This document shows positions 1 to 6,566 of a DNA stretch of 8,050 bases, piece by piece (position 1 is the stretch's first letter; every line of letters begins with the position of its first letter). The position numbers and the translations under genes were made by a program. This stretch comes from Chitinophagaceae bacterium (GTDB taxonomy: Bacteria > Bacteroidota > Bacteroidia > Chitinophagales > Chitinophagaceae). Under the pieces are notes generated by a model. It did no database searches. It saw only the letters and a list, made by a program, of their open reading frames with translations, and was not told the origin of the DNA. The DNA is taken from the NCBI GenBank assembly GCA_003151295.1, contig PLXD01000546.1, forward strand, positions 9,082 to 17,131, given 5' to 3'.

Positions 1-864
1 AATGCGCTGTTGGCAAAAATATGGGCCCAAAGGAGCGATAGGGATTATAATAAAGTGCTTAGTTATTGCAATGCAGTTATCAATAGCCCCGCAGGATATG
101 CTTTGATGCCCAACTACGCAAACCTCTTCGATGCCTCCAACTATTACAATACCGAAGCCATCATGCTGATTAATTTTATAGCCGGTGGCCCGGATGCAAA
201 CTGGGGCATAGAATTGTTCCTCGCTCCTTCAGATGGATGGCAAAAATATTGCGTTCCTTCTCACGACCTGGTAAATGCCTATATTGCTGCAGGGGACACA
301 ACCAGGGAAAATGCAACTATCGTATTCTGGAACACAGATGGCAATGGCAACCCGATTGCGTGGCCAGATGCGAATTGGAATCCTTGCCAGAATCCTGCAA
401 TTGCTATCCCTTTCAATTACAAGCAAAAACATCCAAATGGTTGGTCAAGCAGCGATGACTATTATATTTTGCGCCTCGCTGATATTATTTTACTGAGATC
501 CGAAGCGGAAAACGCATTGGGGCAAACCGCTGCGGCAGCCGCAGATGTAAATCAGGTGAGGGCACGCGTGCACCTTGCACCTATATCAGCGGCCCTTTCC
601 CAGGCTGATATGCTGAGCGCTATATTAAATGAAAGAAGGCTTGAGCTTGCATTTGAAGCACAACGATGGGATGACCTGAGAAGAACAGGCCAGGCAGTAA
701 CATTTATTCAGGGATTAAATGAGAATACCTATACCTGTAATAATAATGTGCCAAGTTCTCCTACTAAAATCGTTTATAATATAGATCAGAACCATTTGTT
801 AATGCCAATTCCTCAGGTGGAATTGCAAAACGACCCTAATTTAACCCAGAATCCCGGCTATTGA
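1..864 (+). CDS. SusD/RagB-family nutrient-binding outer-membrane lipoprotein, C-terminal 287 residues (5' end outside window)
   Basis: The reading frame is open from base 1, so the start, signal peptide and about the first 200 residues lie upstream. The visible part begins in the helical TPR-like region (NALLAKIWAQ, then RDYNKVLSYCNAVIN) and runs through the conserved SusD C-terminal domain. Its hallmarks are YYILRLADIILLRSEAENA, VNQVRARVHLAP, ERRLELAFEAQRWDDLRRTG (from about window residue 211) and the ending LLMPIPQVELQNDPNLTQNPGY in shortened form, with MPIP and QNPGY as the key tail motifs. By family knowledge, SusD-like proteins sit on the outer surface and close over a SusC-type TonB-dependent channel as a lid that captures glycans; the substrate cannot be told from this sequence. 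The next gene starts one base after the stop, so the two are almost certainly cotranscribed. Family assignment is secure; specificity is unknown. Confidence 0.96.
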   Translation, partial: NALLAKIWAQRSDRDYNKVLSYCNAVINSPAGYALMPNYANLFDASNYYNTEAIMLINFIAGGPDANWGIELFLAPSDGWQKYCVPSHDLVNAYIAAGDTTRENATIVFWNTDGNGNPIAWPDANWNPCQNPAIAIPFNYKQKHPNGWSSSDDYYILRLADIILLRSEAENALGQTAAAAADVNQVRARVHLAPISAALSQADMLSAILNERRLELAFEAQRWDDLRRTGQAVTFIQGLNENTYTCNNNVPSSPTKIVYNIDQNHLLMPIPQVELQNDPNLTQNPGY

Positions 865-865
865 T

Positions 866-1876
866 ATGAAATGCATTAAAAACAGCCTCAATTATATTGC
901 GGTCAGTGCTTCAGCCCTGGTTATTTCAATGCTGCTTTTGGGATGTAAAAAAGCAGACTATTCCCAGGATTCTTTGGTAGCAAACATAGATTCGGGTTCT
1001 CAAAAACAGCCTGCTCTTTCGGGCAGGCTTGTTTTCCACAGTTATTCCTGTTATAGCTGCAACGATTCACAGCTCTTTATTTATGACTTTACAACCGGGG
1101 TACTTAAGGAGATAAGCAACAACTGGGCGATGAATAACTGCATGAATGCCGATTTTTCGCCCGACGGCAAGAAGATCGTTTTCATGGGAACGATGGCCGG
1201 GACAGGCAATTGGGATGTATTTTTGTGGAATGTAGATTCTGTTTCACAACCAGTGGATCTCACGGCAGCACTGGGATCTTCCTCCAGGGATGAGGACCCG
1301 AAATTTTCCAACAGCGGCGAAAGGATCGTATTTAAACACAATGGACATCTGTTGGAAATGGATCTGGCGGGTAATATTACAAGGACCATTACATCAGGCA
1401 CCGGAGAAGAATCCATGCCGTATTATAATTACAACGATTCTCTGATCCTTTATGCAGAAGGGGCAGGAGCCTCATCGGATATTTATATGGTTGAAACGGA
1501 TGGGACAATCACAAAGACCGATGCTTCCTTGCCGGGCATACAGGAGTATTATCCGATTTCCAGGGACAGCCTCAGCTTCTTTTACACCGCCTGGCCCAGC
1601 GTTACCAATCTTAATGATCAGATATACCTGGGATATTTTGAAACAAACAAGGCTCCGGAGTATATGCCTTTCAACCAACCCATAGCAAATTATTCCGATC
1701 CTTATCCATGCGGGACCGGGAATGTTTTTCTGTCATCGACAAAGTCCGATTCCAGGGGCGGATATGACCTGTACGTAGCGGATATAAATACAGGCAATAT
1801 TTGGTCTTTGTCTGTGTACAATTCATCTATCAATTCCGTCAATGACGAGTTGGGCTCCTGTTATTCATCAAAATAG
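866..1876 (+). CDS. Surface lipoprotein with TolB/PD40-type beta-propeller repeats
   Basis: The 336-residue product has a lipoprotein signal: a hydrophobic stretch, then LLLGC with the lipidated cysteine at residue 27. The mature protein contains degenerate PD40/TolB-like blades: ADFSPDGKKIVF (about 95-106), PKFSNSGERIVF (145-156), a weaker copy near 184-199 (MPYYNYNDSLILY), and a late YDLYVADINTG segment. Such repeats form beta-propellers that usually mediate protein or glycan contacts, not catalysis. The ATG follows the SusD stop by one base, which fixes the start and implies translational coupling. In this position, genes of glycan-utilisation operons often encode extra surface glycan-binding proteins, so that is the inferred role. 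A SCYSC cysteine cluster lies at about 60-65. The gene appears intact, but its stop is only two bases from a truncated gene fragment on the other strand. Confidence 0.85.
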   Translation: MKCIKNSLNYIAVSASALVISMLLLGCKKADYSQDSLVANIDSGSQKQPALSGRLVFHSYSCYSCNDSQLFIYDFTTGVLKEISNNWAMNNCMNADFSPDGKKIVFMGTMAGTGNWDVFLWNVDSVSQPVDLTAALGSSSRDEDPKFSNSGERIVFKHNGHLLEMDLAGNITRTITSGTGEESMPYYNYNDSLILYAEGAGASSDIYMVETDGTITKTDASLPGIQEYYPISRDSLSFFYTAWPSVTNLNDQIYLGYFETNKAPEYMPFNQPIANYSDPYPCGTGNVFLSSTKSDSRGGYDLYVADINTGNIWSLSVYNSSINSVNDELGSCYSSK

Positions 1877-1877
1877 T

Positions 1878-2030
1878 TTAATACTTTTTTTCATCAAGTA
1901 TTATCTGAATTTCATCTGCCTTGACAAAATAACCACAATAATAACTACTTCTGATTTTTTTAACGATAGTACTTTTGCCACTACCATTAGGCCCTGCAAG
2001 GATGCGCAGCCTTTTACTTCTTTCTGGCAT
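1878..2030 (-). pseudogene. Truncated zeta-toxin / P-loop kinase, N-terminal 50 codons only
   Basis: Starting at the ATG at 2030, the minus strand encodes 50 residues beginning MPERSKRLRILAGPNGSGKS and ending in YFVKADEIQIILDEKKY before a TAA. AGPNGSGKS at residues 12-20 is a Walker A loop of the kind found in zeta-type kinases, and the following FVKADEI matches the usual N/x-ADEI segment of those proteins. Known family members are roughly 190 residues or more, so only the nucleotide-binding start remains and the catalytic remainder is gone. Downstream of the stop lies the antisense of the neighbouring lipoprotein gene, with no continuation in any frame I could read. The ATG has AGGGG about seven bases upstream and overlaps the end of the 123-residue gene by 17 bases, a normal operon arrangement for this toxin type. 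Alternatives are another AAA/P-loop protein. As it stands it cannot be an active kinase. Confidence 0.78.
1879..1903 (+). repeat. Inverted repeat just after the lipoprotein stop
   Basis: TAATACTT and AAGTATTA form perfect 8-bp arms around a 9-base T-rich loop, three bases past the lipoprotein stop. The placement fits a transcription terminator, but the stem is AT-rich and no T run follows on the plus strand. It also overlaps the end of the minus-strand kinase stub. A terminator role is possible but weak. Confidence 0.3.
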
Positions 2031-2385
2031 GTAAAACCCCTGATTTTATATGCCAGAAAAACATTTTTTCCGTAAGACCTTCAGCAACTACTTCAATCCG
2101 GCCATCAGAATATTGTTTAAGTATCTGGCCATTTTTTGCAAAAACCTTTGGTATACCAACAGCTTTTGCTTCGGAGGCTGCTGCTTGTCCAGCTTCGCGA
2201 ACTAATTTTTGAATTTCGACGGAACCAGCAGGGCTTGTTTCAATTTCGGAAAAATCGTATGTGGCCTTATTTTTTCTGAAAAATCCAAATATTCTTCCGG
2301 GCCATTGAACTATCCTATATATTGCCCAAGCGCCTGTTTTACCATTAGCTAAAGAAACATGGCTATTTCCATTAGAAGATTTCAT
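2014..2385 (-). CDS. Unknown 123-residue protein, probable partner of the zeta-toxin-like gene
   Basis: The protein runs from MKSSNGNSHVSL to HARKK. It has a basic, aromatic N-terminal half (WAIYRIVQWPGRIFGFFRKNK) and a C-terminal half with a helix rich in Ala/Glu (VREAGQAAASEAKAVGIP) followed by VFAKNGQILKQYSDGRIEVV. The last pattern, a beta-hairpin-like 'GIPKVF..NG.I...Y.DGR.EV', resembles from memory small proteins encoded directly upstream of zeta-type kinase toxins in many bacteria. An antitoxin or accessory role is therefore inferred but not shown. Its 3' end overlaps the kinase stub's start. It is AT-rich compared with the RHS fragment 37 bases upstream, which argues that the two have different origins. 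The ATG at 2385 gives the longest form; no strong ribosome-binding site decides it. It seems intact even though its partner is truncated. Confidence 0.6.
   Translation of the reverse strand: MKSSNGNSHVSLANGKTGAWAIYRIVQWPGRIFGFFRKNKATYDFSEIETSPAGSVEIQKLVREAGQAAASEAKAVGIPKVFAKNGQILKQYSDGRIEVVAEGLTEKMFFWHIKSGVLHARKK
2021..2059 (-). promoter_or_regulatory. Stem-loop over the start codon of the zeta-toxin-like stub
   Basis: On the minus strand TTTCTGGCATATAAAA pairs with TTTTACATGCCAGAAA around the 7-base loop TCAGGGG: 15 of 16 positions pair, with one A-C mismatch. The ATG of the stub lies inside the 3' arm and its AGGGG ribosome-binding site fills the loop. The upstream gene is translated through the whole structure and stops five bases beyond it (2014-2016). 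The geometry suggests translational coupling, in which ribosomes finishing the upstream protein open the stem and free the start. That function is inference; the inverted repeat itself is seen directly. Confidence 0.55.
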
Positions 2386-2421
2386 GCTACTAAGGTACTA
2401 ATATTAATACTAAATTTATTA

Positions 2422-3798
2422 CTAAAACTTAGCTTGCAAGCTACTGCCCAGGTTACCCGTAATCGTCGTTGCCGCTCCATGCAGGAGCGCAGTCGTTGGG
2501 CCGCCCCCGATGGCAGCAGCCAGGGAACTCAGCAGGTCCGTCACCAGCGTCGTGCCGCCGCTCCTATTGACCACGGGATCCTGGTAATAATAAAGGGTCT
2601 GGGCGGTGATCTGATCTCCTCCCATCACCTTGAGCAGGGTATTGGGTCCAATCCTGCTGCTGGCCAGGTTCCCCACCTGGCTGACATAGCTCCCGATAGT
2701 GCTGTTCTGCCAGCCGCCACCCGAACTTTCCCCGGGAATCGTACTGACAGGGAACCGGGCCTTCACTTCATTATCCGCCGTGGGCACCCCGCTGGCATCG
2801 ACCTGGCCGAATAAGGGCTCCTCATTGGCGGCCCGGGCCGTCTCCATCGTACAGGTATTGCTGCCCAGGTCGGTCTCCTCCGTCAGCATCATCCGCACAT
2901 TGCCCTGGTAGTCCCGGATCGAATAGTCATAAGTGCCCCGCAAGCTGCCAGGCAGGTCCATATTGCCGTCGATGGTCAGCAGGTCATAGGAATTATTCTG
3001 GCTCACCGGCCACACCACCCGGATACGGCCTTCTTCGAAATTGATGAATTGCTGTTGCTCGGCGGCGCCGCCTATCGATTGGTAGACATATGCGTTGATA
3101 TAGGTTGTGGTGGTCGTTACTGTACTGCCATCCGGCGTAAATATTTTTTGGAGCTTATTCCCATCAGCATCATATACGATCTGGAGTGTTCCCTTACCGG
3201 GAATGTGTACTTGCTCCGGCTTGTCCAGGTAGTTATAGCTGATGCCTTGGGTTCCTGCTGCACCACCGCCGAGGCTTTGCACACCTTTATTGAGGTCGAC
3301 GATCACATTTCCATTATCGTCATATACATAGTCGGGCGTCCCGGCGGCATTGCTGCAACATCGTCAGCAGATTACCGTTCAGATCGTACGTGATCTGTCC
3401 GCTCGTTCCCGTCACCGAGAAATCCATCGTGGCATTGCTCCAGCCATCCCCCGGGTTCTGTTTTTCGCCATACAGGGCATTGATCAGCCGGCCTGCATTG
3501 TCATAGCTGAAATCATATTTACGCTGCGCATCGTCACCTTGCGTCGACCAGAGCGTGCCCGTAACATGGCCGTCCAATTGCGCGTTCGTAAACACTCCGT
3601 CCTTATTTTCAAAGCCCAGGTATAATCCGAAGAAACTGCCCCATTTATCGTATTTACCGGGCGTCTTCCGTGCATAGTCCTTATTGATCCCGGTGATCTG
3701 GTTATGAATATTATAACTATAAGCCAGGGATTCCAGCTCCGTCTTACCCGTACCCGTGTAGCCCGGGTCCAGGTGCTTGGTTTGCAGCCGGCCCACAT
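2422..3798 (-). pseudogene. RHS/YD-repeat protein fragment, frameshifted and missing both ends
   Basis: Two minus-strand frames join into one RHS-type product. The upstream part (3796 down to about 3345) contains VGRLQTKHLDPGY, YSYNIHNQITGINKDY, YDFSYDNAGRLINALYG and YDLNGNLLTM. The downstream part (about 3360 down to 2422) contains PDYVYDDNGNVIVDL, YNYLDKPEQVHIPG, IVYDADGNKLQKIF and YDYSIRDYQGNVRMML. These YD-type motifs mark the spiralling beta-repeat shell of RHS proteins, which are very large secreted or surface proteins that carry variable C-terminal toxin tips. The frames part near LLTM/CCSNAAGTPDYV, consistent with loss of one base around 3350. Homology stops abruptly at GSSLQAKF, before the RHS core end and any toxin tip; at the other end, in-frame stops precede VGRLQ. 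Family members exceed 1,000 residues, so this is an internal relic of about 460 codons. A sequencing error could explain the frameshift but not the missing ends. Confidence 0.85.
2430..2443. repeat. 14-bp perfect palindrome at the RHS/AT-rich junction
   Basis: TAGCTTGCAAGCTA is self-complementary over all 14 bases. It lies within the last six codons of the RHS fragment, exactly where its GC-rich coding sequence gives way to AT-rich DNA. It could be a recombination boundary, a binding site or chance; position is the only support for a role. Confidence 0.5.
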
Positions 3799-3809
3799 CG
3801 GGTGTTAGC

Positions 3810-3968
3810 TCATATATCGGTCAAGATCCGAAAGTTGAAGTTAGCTGATACCGCCGGGTTGATGTAGGGCATTGTAGTGAAATGCAGCATGAAATTGTAT
3901 ACGGCCTGGGCGATCGGGTATTTTTCCGGGGCTACCAATAGTGGCGTTTGGGGGGCATCCTTTGGCTT
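3810..3968 (-). other. Unrecognised 52-codon open frame abutting the RHS fragment (gene remnant?)
   Basis: The minus strand is open for 52 codons between two stops, ending in YPIAQAVYNFMLHFTTMP, then INPAVSANFNFRILTDI and TGA at 3812. No plausible start codon is well placed; the first ATG falls 27 codons in. The residue composition looks protein-like, but I recognise no family, and a second minus frame across the same stretch is also open for about 45 codons, so coding status is uncertain. Together with a shorter open run ending at about 3969, it fills most of the 264 bases between the RHS fragment and the antitoxin gene. It may be the 3' end of whatever gene the RHS fragment recombined with. 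Confidence 0.3.
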
Positions 3969-3988
3969 TTAACAGGTTCGTTTCACCA

Positions 3989-4020
3989 TTTCCAAATCAC
4001 GAATTAAATCGCTAAATTTG
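3989..4020 (+). promoter_or_regulatory. Candidate Bacteroidota promoter for the toxin-antitoxin pair
   Basis: TAAATTTG at 4013-4020 matches the Bacteroidota -7 consensus TAnnTTTG exactly. A TTTC, close to the -33 TTTG, lies 20 bases upstream at 3989-3992. Transcription would begin near 4027, leaving a leader of about 55 bases before the antitoxin ATG. The leader has no clear ribosome-binding purine run, which is common in this phylum. Confidence 0.4.
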
Positions 4021-4082
4021 TTTCGAATCTGTCGTCCGGCTTGTGGAAGCTAAAAATATTTCCTTCTTAAAACCTTAATATT

Positions 4083-4301
4083 ATGTCAGACATTCTGCAC
4101 CTGATTATAAAGAAAGACTACGCGGCCTCACTGATCGAACACCTTCAGAAGGAAAACGCCATTGAAATCGTAGAAGAAGACACCCCGGAAATACCTGACT
4201 GGCAAAAGGAAGCCGTTCGAAAAACGCTTGAGGAAGTCAGGCAACACCCCGAACAATTACAACCCTGGGATATTGTTAAACAGAAATACAAGCGTCCCTG
4301 A
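4083..4301 (+). CDS. Antitoxin of a ParE/RelE-type module (addiction-module family)
   Basis: The 72-residue protein starts MSDILHLIIKKDYAASLIEHL and ends in WQKEAVRKTLEEVRQHPEQL, PWDIVKQKYKRP. The second half has the helical 'W..E..R..L......P.....W..V...' pattern of short unstable antitoxins whose C-terminal helix wraps the toxin. The N-terminal third (residues 1-31) probably supplies dimerisation or regulatory contacts; no recognisable HTH or ribbon-helix-helix motif is evident. The stop overlaps the toxin start in TGATG, the usual coupled arrangement. The gene looks complete. Because the toxin next to it is broken, this antitoxin may now be an orphan, or could neutralise a related toxin encoded elsewhere (inference). 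Confidence 0.8.
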   Translation: MSDILHLIIKKDYAASLIEHLQKENAIEIVEEDTPEIPDWQKEAVRKTLEEVRQHPEQLQPWDIVKQKYKRP

Positions 4302-4663
4302 TGTCCCATCCTATTGTCTTGTCTTCAGATGCCGCCCAAGATATAGACAAAGCATTCGAATACTATAATAGCCGCTCTTATGGTCTGGGTTTTGAGTTTA
4401 TTGATACCTTGGACGCTTATTTTAAAAAAATCAGCTCTTTGCCTACTGCTTCAGCCATTCGGTTTGATAATGTCCGGGTTAAACCTATAGACACTTTTCC
4501 CTACAACAAATGCTTGCCGGATGATCTCTTACAGCACGTTCCCAGATCCACCAAACACGGATGGCTTCATAAAGACCAGGCTTCCCTGTTCGGTTACGAG
4601 TGGTATCGTCAAAATCAGCAGACCTTTGATACCGAGCAACCTCCACAAACTTTATGCAACTAA
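4301..4663 (+). pseudogene. ParE/RelE-family toxin with its C-terminal third replaced
   Basis: Residues 1-69 are a good match to plasmid-stabilisation ParE/RelE toxins: IVLSSDAAQDIDKAFEYY, GLGFEFIDTLDAYFKKI, LPTASAIRFDNVRVKPID and TFPYN. In this family the text after FPY continues with beta strands such as 'xxHYxVDE...VxVxxxxHxxRxP', which carry the conserved late positions. Here everything after TFPYN (about base 4508) is unlike the family: KCLPDDLLQHVPRSTKHG and on to QTLCN, an unrelated 51-residue tail reading into non-homologous DNA. Switching frame does not recover the missing part, so this is a junction and not a simple frameshift. Family members are about 95-105 residues; this product would be 120. 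It is probably inactive, though it might still bind the antitoxin. Overlap with the antitoxin stop fixes the start. Confidence 0.75.
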
Positions 4664-4804
4664 TCGTTCGGATATTCGAACAGAGCAACAAATGAGTTTT
4701 GAGGGTTATAAAATTCTTTCTGACAAAGGGCCTTTTATTCCGGCAGGCTGATGGGATTTTCAATGAAGGTGTCGAAGATGTTATTTGGCAGTCTGTATTT
4801 CCAG
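4511..4804. other. Junction sequence without a recognisable gene
   Basis: Between the end of toxin homology and the stop of the phosphorylase gene lie about 295 bases. Several frames stay open for 60-90 codons on both strands (for example plus 4521-4751 and minus 4763-4485), but they overlap one another and I recognise no family motif in them. The stretch ACAAAGGGCC at 4722 has no stem suitable for a terminator. It may be filler left by deletion of the toxin's 3' end. Confidence 0.5.
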
Positions 4805-6460
4805 CTACTTATACAGAAACTCATAATACTCATGAGCCATGCGGCCTGCGTCGAACTGGTAGCGGACATCCCGCATGCCGTTCTTGGCGATCTGGCGCCA
4901 GGTATGGTGATTATCATAATACAAGGGCAATATCTGTTTCAGCAGGATCTCATAGATCTGATTGAGATCATAGTCGTCCTGCTCCTCGACATGCATATTG
5001 GCATAATCGGCCTTGGGCACAACGAAACCGTTATTTCCGTGATTGATGAATTCGGGGATCCATCCGTCATCCGTGGAAAAATTCACGGCTCCATTCATGG
5101 CTGCCGTCATACCGCTGGTCCCGGAGGCTTCTCGAGGTACCCGCGGGTTATTCAGCCAGCAATCGGCGGCCTGCTTGAGGCGCTTCGATAAGGATAGCTC
5201 ATAGCCCACTACTACGGCGATGTTCTTATATCCTTTGCTCAGGTGCACCAGGTGATTAAAGTCGTTGATAGCAGGGTAATCCATCGGGTAAGGCTTGCCG
5301 GCCCATATGATCTGCACGGGATATTCCGTATCGCTGGTCAGCTTATTGAAACGTTCGAGATCGCGGGTAATGAGCTCCGCCCTCTTATACCCCGCAAAGC
5401 GTCTCGCCCAAACGATCGTAAAAACATTGGGATCGAACACCTTGCCGGTCTGGTCTGCAACGATCTCGAAAGCCCTTTTCTTCATGTATTTTTTTCGATC
5501 ATCCCACCAATAGTCGTCGCCCGATTCCATTTTCTGATACAATTGCTTGTCCGCCCAATAGCGCCAGTTCTGCGCATTGGTGATGGAGATGATGGGGCAG
5601 ATATCGCTATACTTGCTCCACATGGCCCTGGAAACATTTCCATGCAGTTGCGAAACGGCATTGGCCAAGTGGGCAAAGCGGAGGGCCACTAAAGAGTGAT
5701 TGAAGGCATCGTCTTCAAGGCCGGTCAGCTTTTTTGCTTCCTCCACCGAAAGTCCGCAGAAATAACTCATCTTATGGCATAGATAGATGTCGTGTTTTTC
5801 ATTGCCGGCTTCCTCAGGAGTGTGGGTTGTGAATACCAGCTTCTCCCTGACCTCTTCGATGTTTTTATTGTATTTCTGGTAGAGATAAAATGCCGCACTG
5901 ATCCCATGGGCTTCATTCAGGTGATAACGATCTGGATTGAATCCCAGTTCATCGACCAGCTTCGCTCCACCTACCCCCAGCAGTATGAACTGAGCCACTT
6001 TTGTAGCGACATTGGCGTCATACAAACGGTGAGTGATGGTCTGGGAGACATAATCGTTCTCCGGAAGATCCGTGCTCAATAAAAATAACGGGGCGCTCTT
6101 GAAGGTTTCCGGGTTGAGATACCATGCCTTGACCCATACCGGATGCTCGTGAATATTGACATGGAACTTGATACCGGTATCTTCCAGGAAACTATATTGC
6201 TTCTCCATCCAGGTCACCTGCAGGGTCTGGTCCTGGTTACGTGCCTGGTCATAATATCCGTATTTCCATAAAATACCGATATTGATCATATTCTGGCGCA
6301 ATTCATAGGCGCTGCGTAAATGCGATCCTGCCAGGAAGCCCAGGCCGCCGCTGTAAATTTTCAGTGGTTGATGTACGGCAAATTCCATAGAGAAATAGGC
6401 CACTTTCTTCGAATACCTGTCGTCTACTGTATAAGGGACATTAAAATTTTTAAAACTCAT
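4805..6460 (-). CDS. glgP: Alpha-glucan (glycogen/maltodextrin) phosphorylase family protein, short form, GT35-like
   Basis: The 551-residue product is complete and fits the short alpha-glucan phosphorylase type. Landmarks are AYFSMEFAVHQPLKIYSGGL and FLAGSH (21-46), LYDAN (147-151), HLNEAHG (180-186), FTTHTPEEAGNEKHD (210-224), SQLHGNVSRAMW (270-281), ITNAQN (293-298), VWARRFAGYKR (350-360), IWAGKPYPMD (385-394), GYELSLSKRLKQAAD (419-433) and PREASGTSGMTAAMNG (442-457). Members transfer glucosyl units between phosphate and alpha-1,4-glucans in the cytoplasm, so a role in glycogen or maltodextrin turnover is expected. Oddity: the family's PLP-binding lysine normally follows the GM of EASGTSGM, but residue 452 is Thr (codon ACG, 5105-5107). 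I recall the same 'GMTAAMNG' in other Bacteroidota homologues, so it may be lineage-typical; phosphorylase activity should be treated as unproven. No glycogen synthase or branching gene is adjacent in the window. Confidence 0.93.
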   Translation of the reverse strand: MSFKNFNVPYTVDDRYSKKVAYFSMEFAVHQPLKIYSGGLGFLAGSHLRSAYELRQNMINIGILWKYGYYDQARNQDQTLQVTWMEKQYSFLEDTGIKFHVNIHEHPVWVKAWYLNPETFKSAPLFLLSTDLPENDYVSQTITHRLYDANVATKVAQFILLGVGGAKLVDELGFNPDRYHLNEAHGISAAFYLYQKYNKNIEEVREKLVFTTHTPEEAGNEKHDIYLCHKMSYFCGLSVEEAKKLTGLEDDAFNHSLVALRFAHLANAVSQLHGNVSRAMWSKYSDICPIISITNAQNWRYWADKQLYQKMESGDDYWWDDRKKYMKKRAFEIVADQTGKVFDPNVFTIVWARRFAGYKRAELITRDLERFNKLTSDTEYPVQIIWAGKPYPMDYPAINDFNHLVHLSKGYKNIAVVVGYELSLSKRLKQAADCWLNNPRVPREASGTSGMTAAMNGAVNFSTDDGWIPEFINHGNNGFVVPKADYANMHVEEQDDYDLNQIYEILLKQILPLYYDNHHTWRQIAKNGMRDVRYQFDAGRMAHEYYEFLYK

Positions 6461-6532
6461 AGCAAATCCTGATTATTTTGATCCATTTAAAACATAAGCA
6501 CTATAACGGATAATCCCGGTTTCAATTGTCCG

Positions 6533-6565
6533 GCTGCCGCCGGGGGGTGAATATTTCCCGGCAGC
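6533..6565 (-). terminator. GC-rich hairpin between lipoprotein and phosphorylase genes
   Basis: On the minus strand GCTGCCGGG, one base past the lipoprotein TAA, pairs with CCCGGCGGCAGC, with a three-base bulge and a loop of about 12 bases. Position and stability fit a terminator for the lipoprotein gene, but no T run follows, so it may instead be an attenuating or RNA-stabilising hairpin. If it terminates, the phosphorylase gene needs its own promoter in 6461-6532; the only hint there is TATGTTTT on the minus strand, without a matching -33 element. Confidence 0.4.
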
Positions 6566-6566
6566 G

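Noticed and set aside
1081..1416. 111-codon minus-strand frame
   Set aside because: It is antisense to the propeller lipoprotein, whose repeats and lipobox establish the coding strand.
2359..2814. 151-codon plus-strand frame starting in AT-rich DNA
   Set aside because: It runs antisense to the RHS fragment and its arginine/alanine-rich translation reflects GC-rich codons read backwards.
4717..4745. AAAGGGCCTTT-like element as a terminator between the toxin region and phosphorylase gene
   Set aside because: The complementary bases are adjacent with no room for a loop, so it cannot form a terminator hairpin.
4485..4763. 92-codon minus-strand and 76-codon plus-strand frames in the junction region
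   Set aside because: They overlap on opposite strands, have no convincing start context and no recognisable motif; neither is better supported than the other.
5243..5692. 149-codon plus-strand frame and others opposite the phosphorylase
   Set aside because: The minus strand encodes a highly conserved enzyme across the whole region, so these are antisense shadows.
6461..6532. Promoter for the phosphorylase gene (TATGTTTT on the minus strand)
   Set aside because: The -7-like element has a mismatch and no TTTG/TTTC lies 17-23 bases upstream, so I did not list it as a feature.
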